NCBI GenBank assembly: GCA_034927685.1
Contig: JAYFPO010000024.1
Span: forward strand, 1 to 64,000
Direction: 5' to 3'
Origin: RGIG3159 sp034927685
GTDB lineage: Bacteria > Bacillota > Clostridia > Oscillospirales > Oscillospiraceae
Length of the DNA stretch: 64,000 nt
How positions within the stretch are numbered: the first letter of the stretch is position 1; each line of letters opens with the position of its first letter. The translations under genes and the position numbers were made by a program. The notes under the pieces were generated by a model. It made no database searches, was not told where the DNA came from, and worked only from the letters and a program-made list of their open reading frames with translations. Shown here in pieces: positions 16,148 to 24,315 of the stretch.

Positions 16148-16909
16148 TTATTCGATGCCGAAGAGCCGCCTGGCGTTGGAGGCGGTGGTCTCCCCTGCCT
16201 CCTCCGGCGTGATGCCGCGGAGCTCTGCCAGACGGGCCGCAGTCAGGGGCAAATAGCTGGGATCGTTGCGCTTGCCGCGGTGCGGTTCCGGGGCCATATA
16301 GGGGCAGTCCGTCTCGATCAGCAGCCGGTCGAGCGGCGCATTTGCGGCGACCTCGACGGCTTTTTTTGCGTTTTTGAAGGTGAGAACGCCGGTAAAGCCC
16401 AGATACCAGCCCCGCAGCAGAAGAATTTTCGCCATTTCCCACGAGCCGGAATAGCAGTGGAACACGCCGGTGACGCCGGGAAATTCGTCGAGAATCGTCA
16501 TGGCGTCGCCGTGGGCCTCCCGCTCGTGTACGATGACCGGAAGCCGCAGCGCTCCCGCCAGCGCCATTTGTCGCCGAAAGGCCGCCTGTTGGACGGCCCT
16601 GGGCACGTCTTCATAGTGATAGTCGAGGCCGATCTCGCCGATGGCCCGGACCTTTTCGTGGGCAGCCATGGCGCGGTATTGGTCCAGCGTACTATCGTCC
16701 AGCAGATCGGCGTGATCGGGATGGGAGCCGACAGCGGCATAGACGAAGGGGTACCGCTCTGCCAGGGCGATACAGGCCCGGGAGCTTTCCAGGCAGCAGC
16801 CGACGTTCATTACCTCCGTGACGCCGCGCTCCAGCATTCGGGTGACGACGGCCTCCCGGTCGCCGTCGAAGGCGCGGTCGTTCAGGTGGGCATGGGAATC
16901 AAAATACAT
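16148..16909 (-). CDS. tatD: TatD-family metal-dependent hydrolase
   Basis: TatD enzymes are metal-dependent DNases or 3'-5' exonucleases, often beside metG in Firmicutes. The 253-residue length is normal. The metal ligands are visible as HxH in YFDSHAHLND, His in VIVHEREAHGD and in GVFHCYSGSW, and Asp in LIETDCPYMAPEPHRG. The start, ATG 16909, lies within the last 11 bases of mnmG, so the genes overlap. Substrate in this organism is inferred from the family. Confidence 0.92.
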   Translation of the reverse strand: MYFDSHAHLNDRAFDGDREAVVTRMLERGVTEVMNVGCCLESSRACIALAERYPFVYAAVGSHPDHADLLDDSTLDQYRAMAAHEKVRAIGEIGLDYHYEDVPRAVQQAAFRRQMALAGALRLPVIVHEREAHGDAMTILDEFPGVTGVFHCYSGSWEMAKILLLRGWYLGFTGVLTFKNAKKAVEVAANAPLDRLLIETDCPYMAPEPHRGKRNDPSYLPLTAARLAELRGITPEEAGETTASNARRLFGIE

Positions 16910-18785
16910 GGCGATTCCCCTTCCGCTGTTCCAGGCAGATCAGCAGCACCGCCGTATCCGCCGGGCTGACGCCGGAAATACGGGAGGCTTGTCCAATGGA
17001 TACCGGGCGAATTTCCGCCAGCTTCTGTCGGGCTTCCATTCGCAGGCCGTGGAGGGAAAGATAGTCAAGATCGGCGGGCAGCAGGCGATCCTCCGCCCGC
17101 CGAAACTCGGCCACCTGCCGCTCCTGTCGGGCAAGGTACCCTGCATACTTGATCTGGATTTCCACCTCCTCCCGGATTTCCCGGGAAAGGGCCGGACGGT
17201 CCGGGTCAAAGGGGGCAAGCTGGTCATACCCGAGCTGAGGGCGCGCCACCAGATCGGCAAGCCGGGCGGAGCCCGCGACCGGCGTGGTTCCGACGCGCTC
17301 CAGCAGCGCGTTCAGCGAAGGCGAGCCGGAAAGGCCGCTGCGTTTCAGCCGCTCGATTTCTTTGCGGACTGCTTCGTATTTTTCTTCTACCTGCCGGTAT
17401 CGTGTCTCGGGAATCAAGCCGATGCGATAGCCGGTGGAGGTCAGCCGGGCGTCGGCGTTGTCCTGCCGGTGCAGCAGGCGGTATTCGGAGCGGGAGGTCA
17501 TGATCCGGTATGGCTCATTGGTCCCCTTGGTCACAAGGTCGTCGATCAGAATGCCGATATAGCCGTCGCTGCGCTGGAGGATCATCGGCGGTTCGCCCCG
17601 CAGCTTCAGGGCGGCGTTGACGCCGGCCACAAAGCCCTGCGCGGCCGCCTCTTCATAGCCGGAGGAGCCGTTAAACTGGCCCGCGCCGTAGAGGCCGGGG
17701 ACCTTTTTGGATTCCAGCGTCGGAAGCAGCTCCGTCGGGTCCACGCAGTCGTATTCGATGGCGTAGGCCGGGCGCATGATCTCAGCGTGCTCGAGACCGG
17801 CGACAGAATGGAGCATTCGCACCTGCACGTCCTCGGGCATGGAGGAGGAAAACCCCTGAATGTAGGTCTCCTCCGTGTGCAGGCCGCAGGGCTCCACGAA
17901 GAGCTGGTGCCGCGGCTTGTCCGCGAAGCGGACCACCTTGGTCTCGATGGAGGGGCAGTAGCGCGGGCCGATGCCCAGAATGGAGCCGTCATAGATGGGG
18001 CTGCGGTCCAGGTTTTCCCGGATGATCGCATGGGTTTTTTCGTTTGTATAGGTCAGGTGGCAGCAGGCCCGGTTTTGGGGCGGCTGCTGCGTTCGGTAGG
18101 AGAAGGGCGTGACCTCGTCGTCGCCGGGCTGCAGCTCCATTTGATCAAACGCAACGGAGCGTGCGTTGACGCGGGGCGGCGTGCCGGTCTTGAAGCGGCG
18201 CATCGTGAGGCCGAGCGCCTGCAGCCGCGCGGTCAGTCCGACGGCGGCGTGCATCCCGTCGGGGCCGGAGGAAACCACCGACTCGCCGATGATGACCGTG
18301 GATTCCAGATAAGTGCCCGTAGCCAGAATCGCGGCTTTGACGGGGTGCACCGCGCCAAGCTGCGTGACGACGGCGGAGATCGCGCCGTGCTCCGTGCGGA
18401 CGTCCACGATCATGGCCTGCTTGAGAAAGAGGTTTTTCTGCTGCTCCAGCGTATGCTTCATGAATTCCTGATAAGCTCTGCGGTCGGCCTGCGCCCGCAG
18501 GGAGTGAACCGCGGGACCCTTGCCCCGGTTCAGCATCCGGTATTGGATGCAGCAGTGATCCGCAGCCCAGCCCATCTCGCCGCCCAGCGCGTCCAACTCC
18601 CGGACCAGATGGCCCTTGCCGGTGCCGCCGATGGCGGGGTTGCAGGGCATGTTGCCCACGGCGTCCAGATTGATGGTGAAAACCGCGGTGCGGAGTCCCA
18701 TGCGCGCGCAGGCAAGCCCGGCCTCGATGCCGGCATGACCGGCGCCGACGACAGCAATCTCATAGGCTTCCGCAAGATACTCCAT
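16899..18785 (-). CDS. mnmG: tRNA uridine 5-carboxymethylaminomethyl modification enzyme MnmG
   Basis: MnmG (GidA) is the FAD/NADH-dependent partner of MnmE in modifying wobble uridine-34 of several tRNAs. The 628-residue protein starts at ATG 18785 (MEYLAEAYEIAVVGAGHAG), with GAGAGGGG upstream, and carries the FAD-binding GxGxxG in VVGAGHAGIEAG, the PCNPAIGGTGKGHLVRELDA block and the C-terminal helical domain (LDYLSLHGLRMEARQKLAEI). mnmE is not adjacent here, although rsmG, its frequent neighbour in Firmicutes, lies 4 kb away. It is the first gene of the operon with tatD and metG. Confidence 0.96.
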   Translation of the reverse strand: MEYLAEAYEIAVVGAGHAGIEAGLACARMGLRTAVFTINLDAVGNMPCNPAIGGTGKGHLVRELDALGGEMGWAADHCCIQYRMLNRGKGPAVHSLRAQADRRAYQEFMKHTLEQQKNLFLKQAMIVDVRTEHGAISAVVTQLGAVHPVKAAILATGTYLESTVIIGESVVSSGPDGMHAAVGLTARLQALGLTMRRFKTGTPPRVNARSVAFDQMELQPGDDEVTPFSYRTQQPPQNRACCHLTYTNEKTHAIIRENLDRSPIYDGSILGIGPRYCPSIETKVVRFADKPRHQLFVEPCGLHTEETYIQGFSSSMPEDVQVRMLHSVAGLEHAEIMRPAYAIEYDCVDPTELLPTLESKKVPGLYGAGQFNGSSGYEEAAAQGFVAGVNAALKLRGEPPMILQRSDGYIGILIDDLVTKGTNEPYRIMTSRSEYRLLHRQDNADARLTSTGYRIGLIPETRYRQVEEKYEAVRKEIERLKRSGLSGSPSLNALLERVGTTPVAGSARLADLVARPQLGYDQLAPFDPDRPALSREIREEVEIQIKYAGYLARQERQVAEFRRAEDRLLPADLDYLSLHGLRMEARQKLAEIRPVSIGQASRISGVSPADTAVLLICLEQRKGNRHVF

Positions 18786-18820
18786 GGCGACCCCTCTCAC
18801 GATACAAAATCTAAGTTATT

Positions 18821-18849
18821 ATTATACCAAATTATCCCGAACGAAACAA
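18821..18849 (-). promoter_or_regulatory. mnmG promoter
   Basis: On the minus strand TTGTTT (18844-18849) and TATAAT (18821-18826) are 17 bases apart, 36 bases before the mnmG start codon. Confidence 0.7.
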
Positions 18850-18937
18850 TAGAAAGCACGAAAAAACTGCAGGAATGACGGCGTAACGAAAAAACGTGTC
18901 TGCAAAAGTGGCTTTTCATAAAGGTGCCCAATAATTT

Positions 18938-18975
18938 AGCGAGAGAAACCACAACCTGCTGTGGTTTCTCTCGCT
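18938..18975 (+). terminator. Strong hairpin after the NCS1 permease gene, U-tract on the opposite strand
   Basis: Arms 18938-18953 and 18960-18975 pair perfectly over 16 bases. The T-run follows on the plus strand (CTTTTTG), whereas the nearest upstream gene, the permease ending at 19024, is on the minus strand and has no T-run after the stem. It may still act as a transcript 3' end, but the polarity is unusual. Confidence 0.5.
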
Positions 18976-19023
18976 TTTTGTAACGCTGTTATCGTAAAGT
19001 TCACAGTTGCGACGCGCACAGCA

Positions 19024-20448
19024 TCAGATGATCTCCAGATCCTCACGATCCCGCAGCATATAGCGGCGCAGCGGCGTGATGCTGGCGATCCAATAGAGCA
19101 GGCCGCCCAGAATCGCGGTAAAACCGCTTCCGGTTGCGATATAGAAGAGGCCGCTCTTGATGACGCCGCTGAATGGATCGTACACAAACAGCATGGAAAA
19201 GGCGAAGGCGACGACGACGCAGCCAAGGCCCACCAGATTGAAGCCGTGGGTGAACCGGTATGCGTCATGTCCTTTCAGGAAGTAAGCAGATTTGAGGGAG
19301 AGCTTCCGCTTTTTGACGATCAGGTAATCGACCACGGTCATGCCGATGATCGGGGCCTGAATATAGGCCGCCAGCGAGATAAAGGCGCCAAAATGATCTG
19401 CCACGCCGCCCCAGATGGTGAGCCCGCTGACATAGACGAAGGCGATCAGGACCAACAGGCGATAGCTGACCTTGGGCAGACCGCTTTTGACGATCATGCA
19501 ATTGACGTAGGAGCCGGTGCCCTGGGTGCCGACGTTGGCGAAGGCGACCAGCAGCAGGCTGAGCACCGCATAGCCGGGGCCGCAGAGCGCGGTCAGCATG
19601 TTGGTGGGGTCGCTCTCATAGACGCCGGTGCGGACAAACATGGCCAGCGCCATAATGCCGCCGGCGGCCACAAAGAAAGGCGCGACAACACCATAGGAAA
19701 GCGAAGTCGCCCAATAACCGCTGCGCTCGGTTTTGGCAAGGCGCGGAAGAACCAGCGCCTGTGTGGACCAGGAGAAGGCGAACGCCACGTTCCCTTCCGC
19801 GGAGAGCATGAAATTCGCAAGCGAATTACCGCCCGACAGCGGTTTGACTGCCGCGATGCTGGAGAGCGGAACGGCGGTGAAGCAGAGGACGACGATGATG
19901 ACGCCGACGGCCAGCAGCGCCGTGACCAGGAAGCGATTCGTCCACTTGATGACCTCCGGACCGCCCAATGCAATGAGCGTGCCGAGCAGGACGCAGAGCG
20001 TGCCGAGTACCGGCTCCCAGATAGCGGGATCCAGCGCCAGACCAACGGTGCCCGCCAGGTTAATCATGGAGGTGGCAAAGAGGTTGCCGGCGACGGCGTA
20101 CCAGCCGAAGTTGGCGAGGCTGATGACGGTGGCCAGAATGGCCACGCCCTTGGCGCCCAGGACGGAGCGGAGCCAAATCCAGAGGTCGATACCGTACCGC
20201 ACGGAAAACAGCACCGGCAGGCACTCAATCAGCACCCAGATGATGTTGAAGCAGAATACGTTGATCAGCATTTGCTTCATGCCGAGGAACTGCGCGACGT
20301 ACGCGCCCTGCGTGTAGCACCAGGTGGCGATGGCGAAGCCGCTGGTGGACAGGAAGAGGTCCAGGAAGGAGTACTGCCGGTCACCGCGCATCATCGGCAC
20401 GACACCGGTGATGGTCTCCTGCTGAATATAATCGCCGTGCTTGGACAT
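19024..20448 (-). CDS. NCS1-family permease (purine/cytosine/choline-type substrate unknown)
   Basis: The 474-residue product has about twelve transmembrane helices of the nucleobase:cation symporter-1 fold. Typical segments are ATWCYTQGAYVAQFLGMKQM in helix 1, ALGGPEVIKWTNRF, and IQAPIIGMTVVDYLIVKKRK in the second half. NCS1 proteins carry cytosine, purines, allantoin, thiamine precursors or hydantoins. The substrate cannot be read here. The genome context, downstream of a phosphocholine-activating fusion, makes an amine such as choline possible, but a nucleobase cannot be excluded. The start is ATG 20448, which overlaps the stop of the small upstream gene by one base. Confidence 0.85.
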   Translation of the reverse strand: MSKHGDYIQQETITGVVPMMRGDRQYSFLDLFLSTSGFAIATWCYTQGAYVAQFLGMKQMLINVFCFNIIWVLIECLPVLFSVRYGIDLWIWLRSVLGAKGVAILATVISLANFGWYAVAGNLFATSMINLAGTVGLALDPAIWEPVLGTLCVLLGTLIALGGPEVIKWTNRFLVTALLAVGVIIVVLCFTAVPLSSIAAVKPLSGGNSLANFMLSAEGNVAFAFSWSTQALVLPRLAKTERSGYWATSLSYGVVAPFFVAAGGIMALAMFVRTGVYESDPTNMLTALCGPGYAVLSLLLVAFANVGTQGTGSYVNCMIVKSGLPKVSYRLLVLIAFVYVSGLTIWGGVADHFGAFISLAAYIQAPIIGMTVVDYLIVKKRKLSLKSAYFLKGHDAYRFTHGFNLVGLGCVVVAFAFSMLFVYDPFSGVIKSGLFYIATGSGFTAILGGLLYWIASITPLRRYMLRDREDLEII

Positions 20449-20630
20449 TATTGAATCCCCCCCGTCATGCATAGAACGATCAGGGCGCCGCAGACGATCA
20501 GGCTGGCCAGGATGGCGACAACGTCGCCCTTGCCAATTCGCGCGGGGAATACATAGTCCTTTTTTCCCATTTGCTTCAGACGGCGTTCCGTCTCGTGATA
20601 AATCAGGGTCTCAATGTTTTGATTGCTCAT
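20448..20630 (-). CDS. Small single-TM protein coupled to the NCS1 permease
   Basis: The 60-residue product has an N-terminal charged region with an amphipathic helix (NQNIETLIYHETERRLKQMG) and one transmembrane helix (about residues 34-56, GDVVAILASLIVCGALIVLC). The start at ATG 20630 has GGGAG nine bases upstream. Its TAA overlaps the ATG of the permease by one base, a sign of tight translational coupling. Its role as an accessory subunit of the permease is inferred from the overlap; I do not recognise the family. Confidence 0.72.
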   Translation of the reverse strand: MSNQNIETLIYHETERRLKQMGKKDYVFPARIGKGDVVAILASLIVCGALIVLCMTGGIQ

Positions 20631-20674
20631 AGATCAGTCTCCCTTTTCCTTTCCATTTCCTCCAGCACGGTGCG

Positions 20675-22453
20675 TCAATTCTCCGCTTCGTACAGCGAAA
20701 GGGCGCGCGCACTGTATTCCTTTGTGTGGCAGTACCAGAGATAGAGATAGGACCCGACGGCCTTTCCGACGCTCTCCTGGTAGATGGCCCAGACGAACCA
20801 ATAATAGGACAGCACCGCCGCATAGGCCAGATAATGCCGAAGCTCCCGCTGCGTGGGCGCGTGCTGCAAATAGCGCGCGACAATCTCTTCGGCATCCTTC
20901 GTGGAGTAGTCCGCACAGGTCAGAAAGGTACCGAGGTCACAGGCCGGATCTGACATGCCGGAGTATTCCCAGTCGATCAGGTACATCTTTCCCGCCTTGT
21001 CGATCAGAAAGTTTGGGTCGTAGGTGTCGCAGTGGCAGAGGCACTGCTCAAAGCCGTCCGCGTCCGCATAGCGGTGCAGGCGGGAAATCCCCTCGCGAAT
21101 CGCCGGAGCATCCTCGAAATCCATACGCTTCGCATGCTGGAGAATGTCTTCGAAAGCCCGGATCTTCTCCCAGATATCGAATGGGTAGGGCGTCGTTTTT
21201 CCGCTGCCGTGCAGCGTCCGCACCAACGAAAGCGCCTGCTCGACCTGAGTGGGATTGTGGTAGTCCAGCATGACGGCGTCTTCAATAAAATAGGACAGCT
21301 TCCAGCCCTCTTTGGGGTCAATGAAGATGAAGGTGTCGTCCAGCCCCAGCTCCTTTGCGGCCTGCATGGAGCACGCCTCGCTTTCCCGGTTGATGTAGGC
21401 CTCCGTCCCGACGCCGGGATGCCGGTAGACGTAGGCGACTCCGCAGCAGTCAAAGCGGAAGGAGGTGTTGGTCAGTCCGGTGTTGATGGGCCGGATGCCC
21501 TGAATGTCCTGTTCTCTGCAGCCGAGCACGCGGCAAATGTTGTGGAAGATGCCCGAGTCGGAATTATTCAGATAGCGTGAATCGAAGTCGCGCAGCTCGT
21601 CCAGCGAGTCGAATTCCTTGATGACGGCGGAGTCGTAGCGCCGGATATACAGCGCCAGCTCGGGAAGATGCCGGATGTAGAGATCCTCCCAAAGCTGGGT
21701 TTTGGTTGCCGGCTGCGCGTACTCCTCGCGGAGGATCCGGGCGAAATTCCGGCTGAACTCCCGGTCGAAGTAGGCATGCCCAATCATAAACCAGGCGGCG
21801 CTGCCGCCGATCGTGACGTGGGTGATTCGGTCCTTTTGATTGCAGGTCAGGCAGTATTCCTCCGTTTCACCAGGCGCATATTCCGCGGAATAGTAAGCGC
21901 GGTAGACGTAGGGCTCGAAGGGATTTTCCGTGAAGTAGTTGTCTGAGGAGCAGAGATAGGTATTGTCCAGACGGTCCGCCACCAAAATCAGGGACGAAGG
22001 ATTGTTGAACCGGTAATAATCCTCATTGACAAAGATCTCGACGCCGAATTTGTCGGCCAGGTAGAACAGCTTTTCCTTCATATAGCCGACGACCAGCAGG
22101 ATCTCTGTAATGCCGGCTTCGTGAAGCTGCCGGATCTGTCGCTCGATCAGCAGCTCTCCCCGAACCTCCAGCAGCGCCTTTGGCTTTTCATAGGAAAGCG
22201 GCGCAAACCGGGTGCTCATCCCGGCGGCCATAATGACCGCGTTTTTGACACGATACGGCTCCAGCGCCGCTATCCCGGCGGCGGTAATACGAAGACTGTC
22301 CTGTATTAGCCCGGCTGATTTGAGCTCGGCCAGAACCGCGTTGGTCTTGCCGAGGGAAATTCCGACCGCCTCCGCCAGCTTGCGCTGCGTCATAGGTTCG
22401 GAGGCCGCAGCTAGAATCCGATTTAAAACAGAAAATTGCGAATGCGTTAACAT
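20675..22453 (-). CDS. Winged-HTH / CTP:phosphocholine cytidylyltransferase / choline kinase fusion
   Basis: One 592-residue polypeptide appears to hold three parts. Residues 1-62 form a winged helix-turn-helix (MTQRKLAEAVGISLGKTNAV). Residues 68-300 are a LicC-type nucleotidyltransferase (NAVIMAAGMSTRFAPLSYEK, with the G-x-G-x-R signature), which would activate phosphocholine to CDP-choline. Residues 310-592 are a LicA-type choline kinase (HCDTYDPNFLIDKAG, Brenner HxDxxxxN, then LIDWEYSGMSDPACDLG with the second Asp). This combines the two enzyme steps of CDP-choline formation with a DNA-binding part. The start is ATG 22453 after AAGGGG. The neighbours downstream are the small membrane protein and the NCS1 permease; no LicB or LicD is seen. 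Specificity for choline rather than ethanolamine is inferred from the family. Confidence 0.88.
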   Translation of the reverse strand: MLTHSQFSVLNRILAAASEPMTQRKLAEAVGISLGKTNAVLAELKSAGLIQDSLRITAAGIAALEPYRVKNAVIMAAGMSTRFAPLSYEKPKALLEVRGELLIERQIRQLHEAGITEILLVVGYMKEKLFYLADKFGVEIFVNEDYYRFNNPSSLILVADRLDNTYLCSSDNYFTENPFEPYVYRAYYSAEYAPGETEEYCLTCNQKDRITHVTIGGSAAWFMIGHAYFDREFSRNFARILREEYAQPATKTQLWEDLYIRHLPELALYIRRYDSAVIKEFDSLDELRDFDSRYLNNSDSGIFHNICRVLGCREQDIQGIRPINTGLTNTSFRFDCCGVAYVYRHPGVGTEAYINRESEACSMQAAKELGLDDTFIFIDPKEGWKLSYFIEDAVMLDYHNPTQVEQALSLVRTLHGSGKTTPYPFDIWEKIRAFEDILQHAKRMDFEDAPAIREGISRLHRYADADGFEQCLCHCDTYDPNFLIDKAGKMYLIDWEYSGMSDPACDLGTFLTCADYSTKDAEEIVARYLQHAPTQRELRHYLAYAAVLSYYWFVWAIYQESVGKAVGSYLYLWYCHTKEYSARALSLYEAEN

Positions 22454-22466
22454 GACGGACGCCCCT

Positions 22467-22503
22467 TGTTCATTATTTTAAACCAAGAAAACAACAATGA
22501 ACA
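22467..22503 (-). promoter_or_regulatory. Inverted repeat upstream of the HTH-LicC-LicA gene
   Basis: TGTTCATT (22467-22474) and AATGAACA (22496-22503) are perfect inverted arms separated by 21 bases, lying 14 bases before the start codon. The spacing is about two to three helical turns, fitting a dimeric DNA-binding protein such as the HTH of the adjacent gene. Confidence 0.55.
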
Positions 22504-22576
22504 TTTTACCATCAGTTTCCGACCCTGTCAATCAAAAAAGCCGTGAATCATCCTTTTTCACAAGGGCCGTGCAAAA

Positions 22577-22602
22577 ACCCGCGCCGGAGAACCGGCGCGG
22601 GT
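22577..22602 (-). terminator. rsmG terminator
   Basis: Perfect 11-base arms (22577-22587 and 22592-22602, loop agaa) are followed by five T on the minus strand (22572-22576). Confidence 0.85.
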
Positions 22603-22608
22603 ATGCCG

Positions 22609-23298
22609 CTATAGCGGTGTCTGCTTGATTTTGGCGAAGGAGCGCGGAAACTCGGGCGGCGTACGGCGAAGCTTGCGGATGACAACGACGCGATGGACGG
22701 CGTCCTCAATGGGGTATTCGGCGATTCGTTCAAGTTTGCCGCCCAGGATACGAAGGGCCTCTTCGGCTTCCGCCGCCTCCTCCGCGGCGCCCTGCCCCTT
22801 CATGGAAAGAAACAGTCCGCCGGGCCGCACCAGAGGCAGACACAGTTCGGAGAGCAGACTCAGCCGCGCGACGGCGCGGGAGGTGACAATGTCGAATTCC
22901 TCCCGGTGATCCTTCGCGTAATCCTCCGCCCGACCGGAGACGCAGCGGGCCTCAACGTGCAGGGCGGGCAGCAGCTCATCCCGGAGCCACAGAATCCGCT
23001 TATTCAAGCTATCCAGCAGCGTCAGCCGGATCGACGGGTCCGCTATCTTCAGCGGCACGCCGGGAAAACCGGCGCCGCAGCCCACATCCAGAACAGTTTT
23101 GCCGGAAAAATCCGCCAGAGGCAGCAAAGAAAGACTGTCGAGAAAATGCAGCGTCTCCACCCGCGCCGGCTCCCGGATGGCGGTCAGGTTCATGACTTGA
23201 TTCTTTTCCATCAGCAGACGGCAATAGGCATCAAACTGTGCGAGCTGTTCTGGGGACAGCCGCCCCGCGGGCAGGCCCGCCTGTAACGCATGCATCAT
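22609..23298 (-). CDS. rsmG: 16S rRNA (guanine-527-N7)-methyltransferase
   Basis: RsmG (GidB) methylates G527 of 16S rRNA with SAM. The 229-residue product contains the SAM-binding DVGCGAGFPGVPLKI (residues 71-85), the acidic TLLDSLNKR strand and the SRAVARLSLLSELCLPLV block that lies near the active site. The start is ATG 23298, with GGAG upstream; a second ATG directly follows. In many Firmicutes it is next to mnmG, but here the phosphocholine module lies between them. Confidence 0.95.
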   Translation of the reverse strand: MMHALQAGLPAGRLSPEQLAQFDAYCRLLMEKNQVMNLTAIREPARVETLHFLDSLSLLPLADFSGKTVLDVGCGAGFPGVPLKIADPSIRLTLLDSLNKRILWLRDELLPALHVEARCVSGRAEDYAKDHREEFDIVTSRAVARLSLLSELCLPLVRPGGLFLSMKGQGAAEEAAEAEEALRILGGKLERIAEYPIEDAVHRVVVIRKLRRTPPEFPRSFAKIKQTPL

Positions 23299-23322
23299 AA
23301 AAAACGCTCCAAAAGAAAAAAT

Positions 23323-23349
23323 GGGAGGAAAGGCATTACCTTTCCTCCC
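23323..23349 (-). terminator. Transketolase operon terminator
   Basis: Perfect 11-base arms (23323-23333 and 23339-23349) are followed on the minus strand by a T-rich tract of 10 bases (23311-23321). It lies between the transketolase genes and rsmG. Confidence 0.88.
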
Positions 23350-23364
23350 GTGATTATATCGGAA

Positions 23365-24312
23365 TTATCGCTTCAGCGCAATGGCTTTCTTGGCTTTTTC
23401 CGCCAGGACCTCTGCCGTCAGGCCATAGGCCTCCAGAACGGCGGGCGCCTTGCCGGAGCGGCCGAACTGATCGTCCACACCATGCTTGACGACGGGTACG
23501 GGGCAATGTTCGCCGCAGAACTCGGCGACCGCACCGCCCAGACCGCCGACGATATTGTGCTCCTCCGAGGTGACGATGGCGCCGGTCTCCGCCGCGGCCC
23601 TGCGGAGGATTTCCTCGTCCAGCGGCTTGATCGTGTGCATATCGATGACCCGGGCGGAAATGCCGTCGGCAGAAAGAAGCTCGGCGGCCTTCAGGGCGAG
23701 CTGCACCATCATGCCGTTGGCAACGAGGGTCACGTCCTTGCCGTCCCGCAGCATGGCGCCCTTCCCCAGCTCGAATTTGTAGCCGGGAATGGAGTCGGTG
23801 ACGGTTTCGACGGCCAGCCGGCCAAGACGCATATAGGCCGGACCGTCGTAGTTGATGAGCGCTTCCACAGCCTGCCGCATCTCGTTGCCGTCGCAGGGAC
23901 AGAGCACCGTCATGCCGGGAATGACCCGCATCAGGGCGAAGTCCTCGATACACTGATGTGTCGCGCCGTCCTCACCCACGGAGAGACCGCCGTGGGAACC
24001 GACCACCTTGACGTTCAGGCCGGGGTAGGCAATGGAGTTGCGGACCTGCTCCCAGGAGCGGCCGGCGGCGAACATGGCGAAGGTATTGGTAAAGGGCTTG
24101 AAGCCGCAGGTGGCAAGGCCGGCGGCAACGCATTGCATGTCGGCTTCGGCGATGCCCATGTCGAAGAAGCGGTCTGGATGCGCATCCTTGAAGAATTTGG
24201 ACATGGTGGCGCCGGCCAGGTCGGCATCGAAGCAAAGGACCTCTGGATATTGGTTGCCAAGCTCGGCAAGCGCCTGGCCGTATGCGTTTCTGGTTGCAAT
24301 TTTCTCAGCCAT
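23365..24312 (-). CDS. Transketolase, C-terminal subunit
   Basis: Together with the next gene this forms a two-part transketolase of the split type common in Clostridia and archaea, transferring two-carbon ketol units in the non-oxidative pentose phosphate pathway. The 315-residue product covers the Pyr and C-terminal domains; the TPP-activating glutamate is in MGIAEADMQCVAAGLA. The final domain (PLDEEILRRAAAETGAIVTS) is complete. The start is ATG 24312, four bases after the stop of the N-terminal gene, so the two are one operon. A dxs-like role is unlikely, since the N-terminal gene lacks the DXS extension. Confidence 0.92.
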   Translation of the reverse strand: MAEKIATRNAYGQALAELGNQYPEVLCFDADLAGATMSKFFKDAHPDRFFDMGIAEADMQCVAAGLATCGFKPFTNTFAMFAAGRSWEQVRNSIAYPGLNVKVVGSHGGLSVGEDGATHQCIEDFALMRVIPGMTVLCPCDGNEMRQAVEALINYDGPAYMRLGRLAVETVTDSIPGYKFELGKGAMLRDGKDVTLVANGMMVQLALKAAELLSADGISARVIDMHTIKPLDEEILRRAAAETGAIVTSEEHNIVGGLGGAVAEFCGEHCPVPVVKHGVDDQFGRSGKAPAVLEAYGLTAEVLAEKAKKAIALKR

Positions 24313-24315
24313 CTC

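Noticed and set aside
16818..18878. 686-residue open frame opposite mnmG
   Set aside because: It is antisense to a clear mnmG with conserved FAD motifs; the product is unconvincing.
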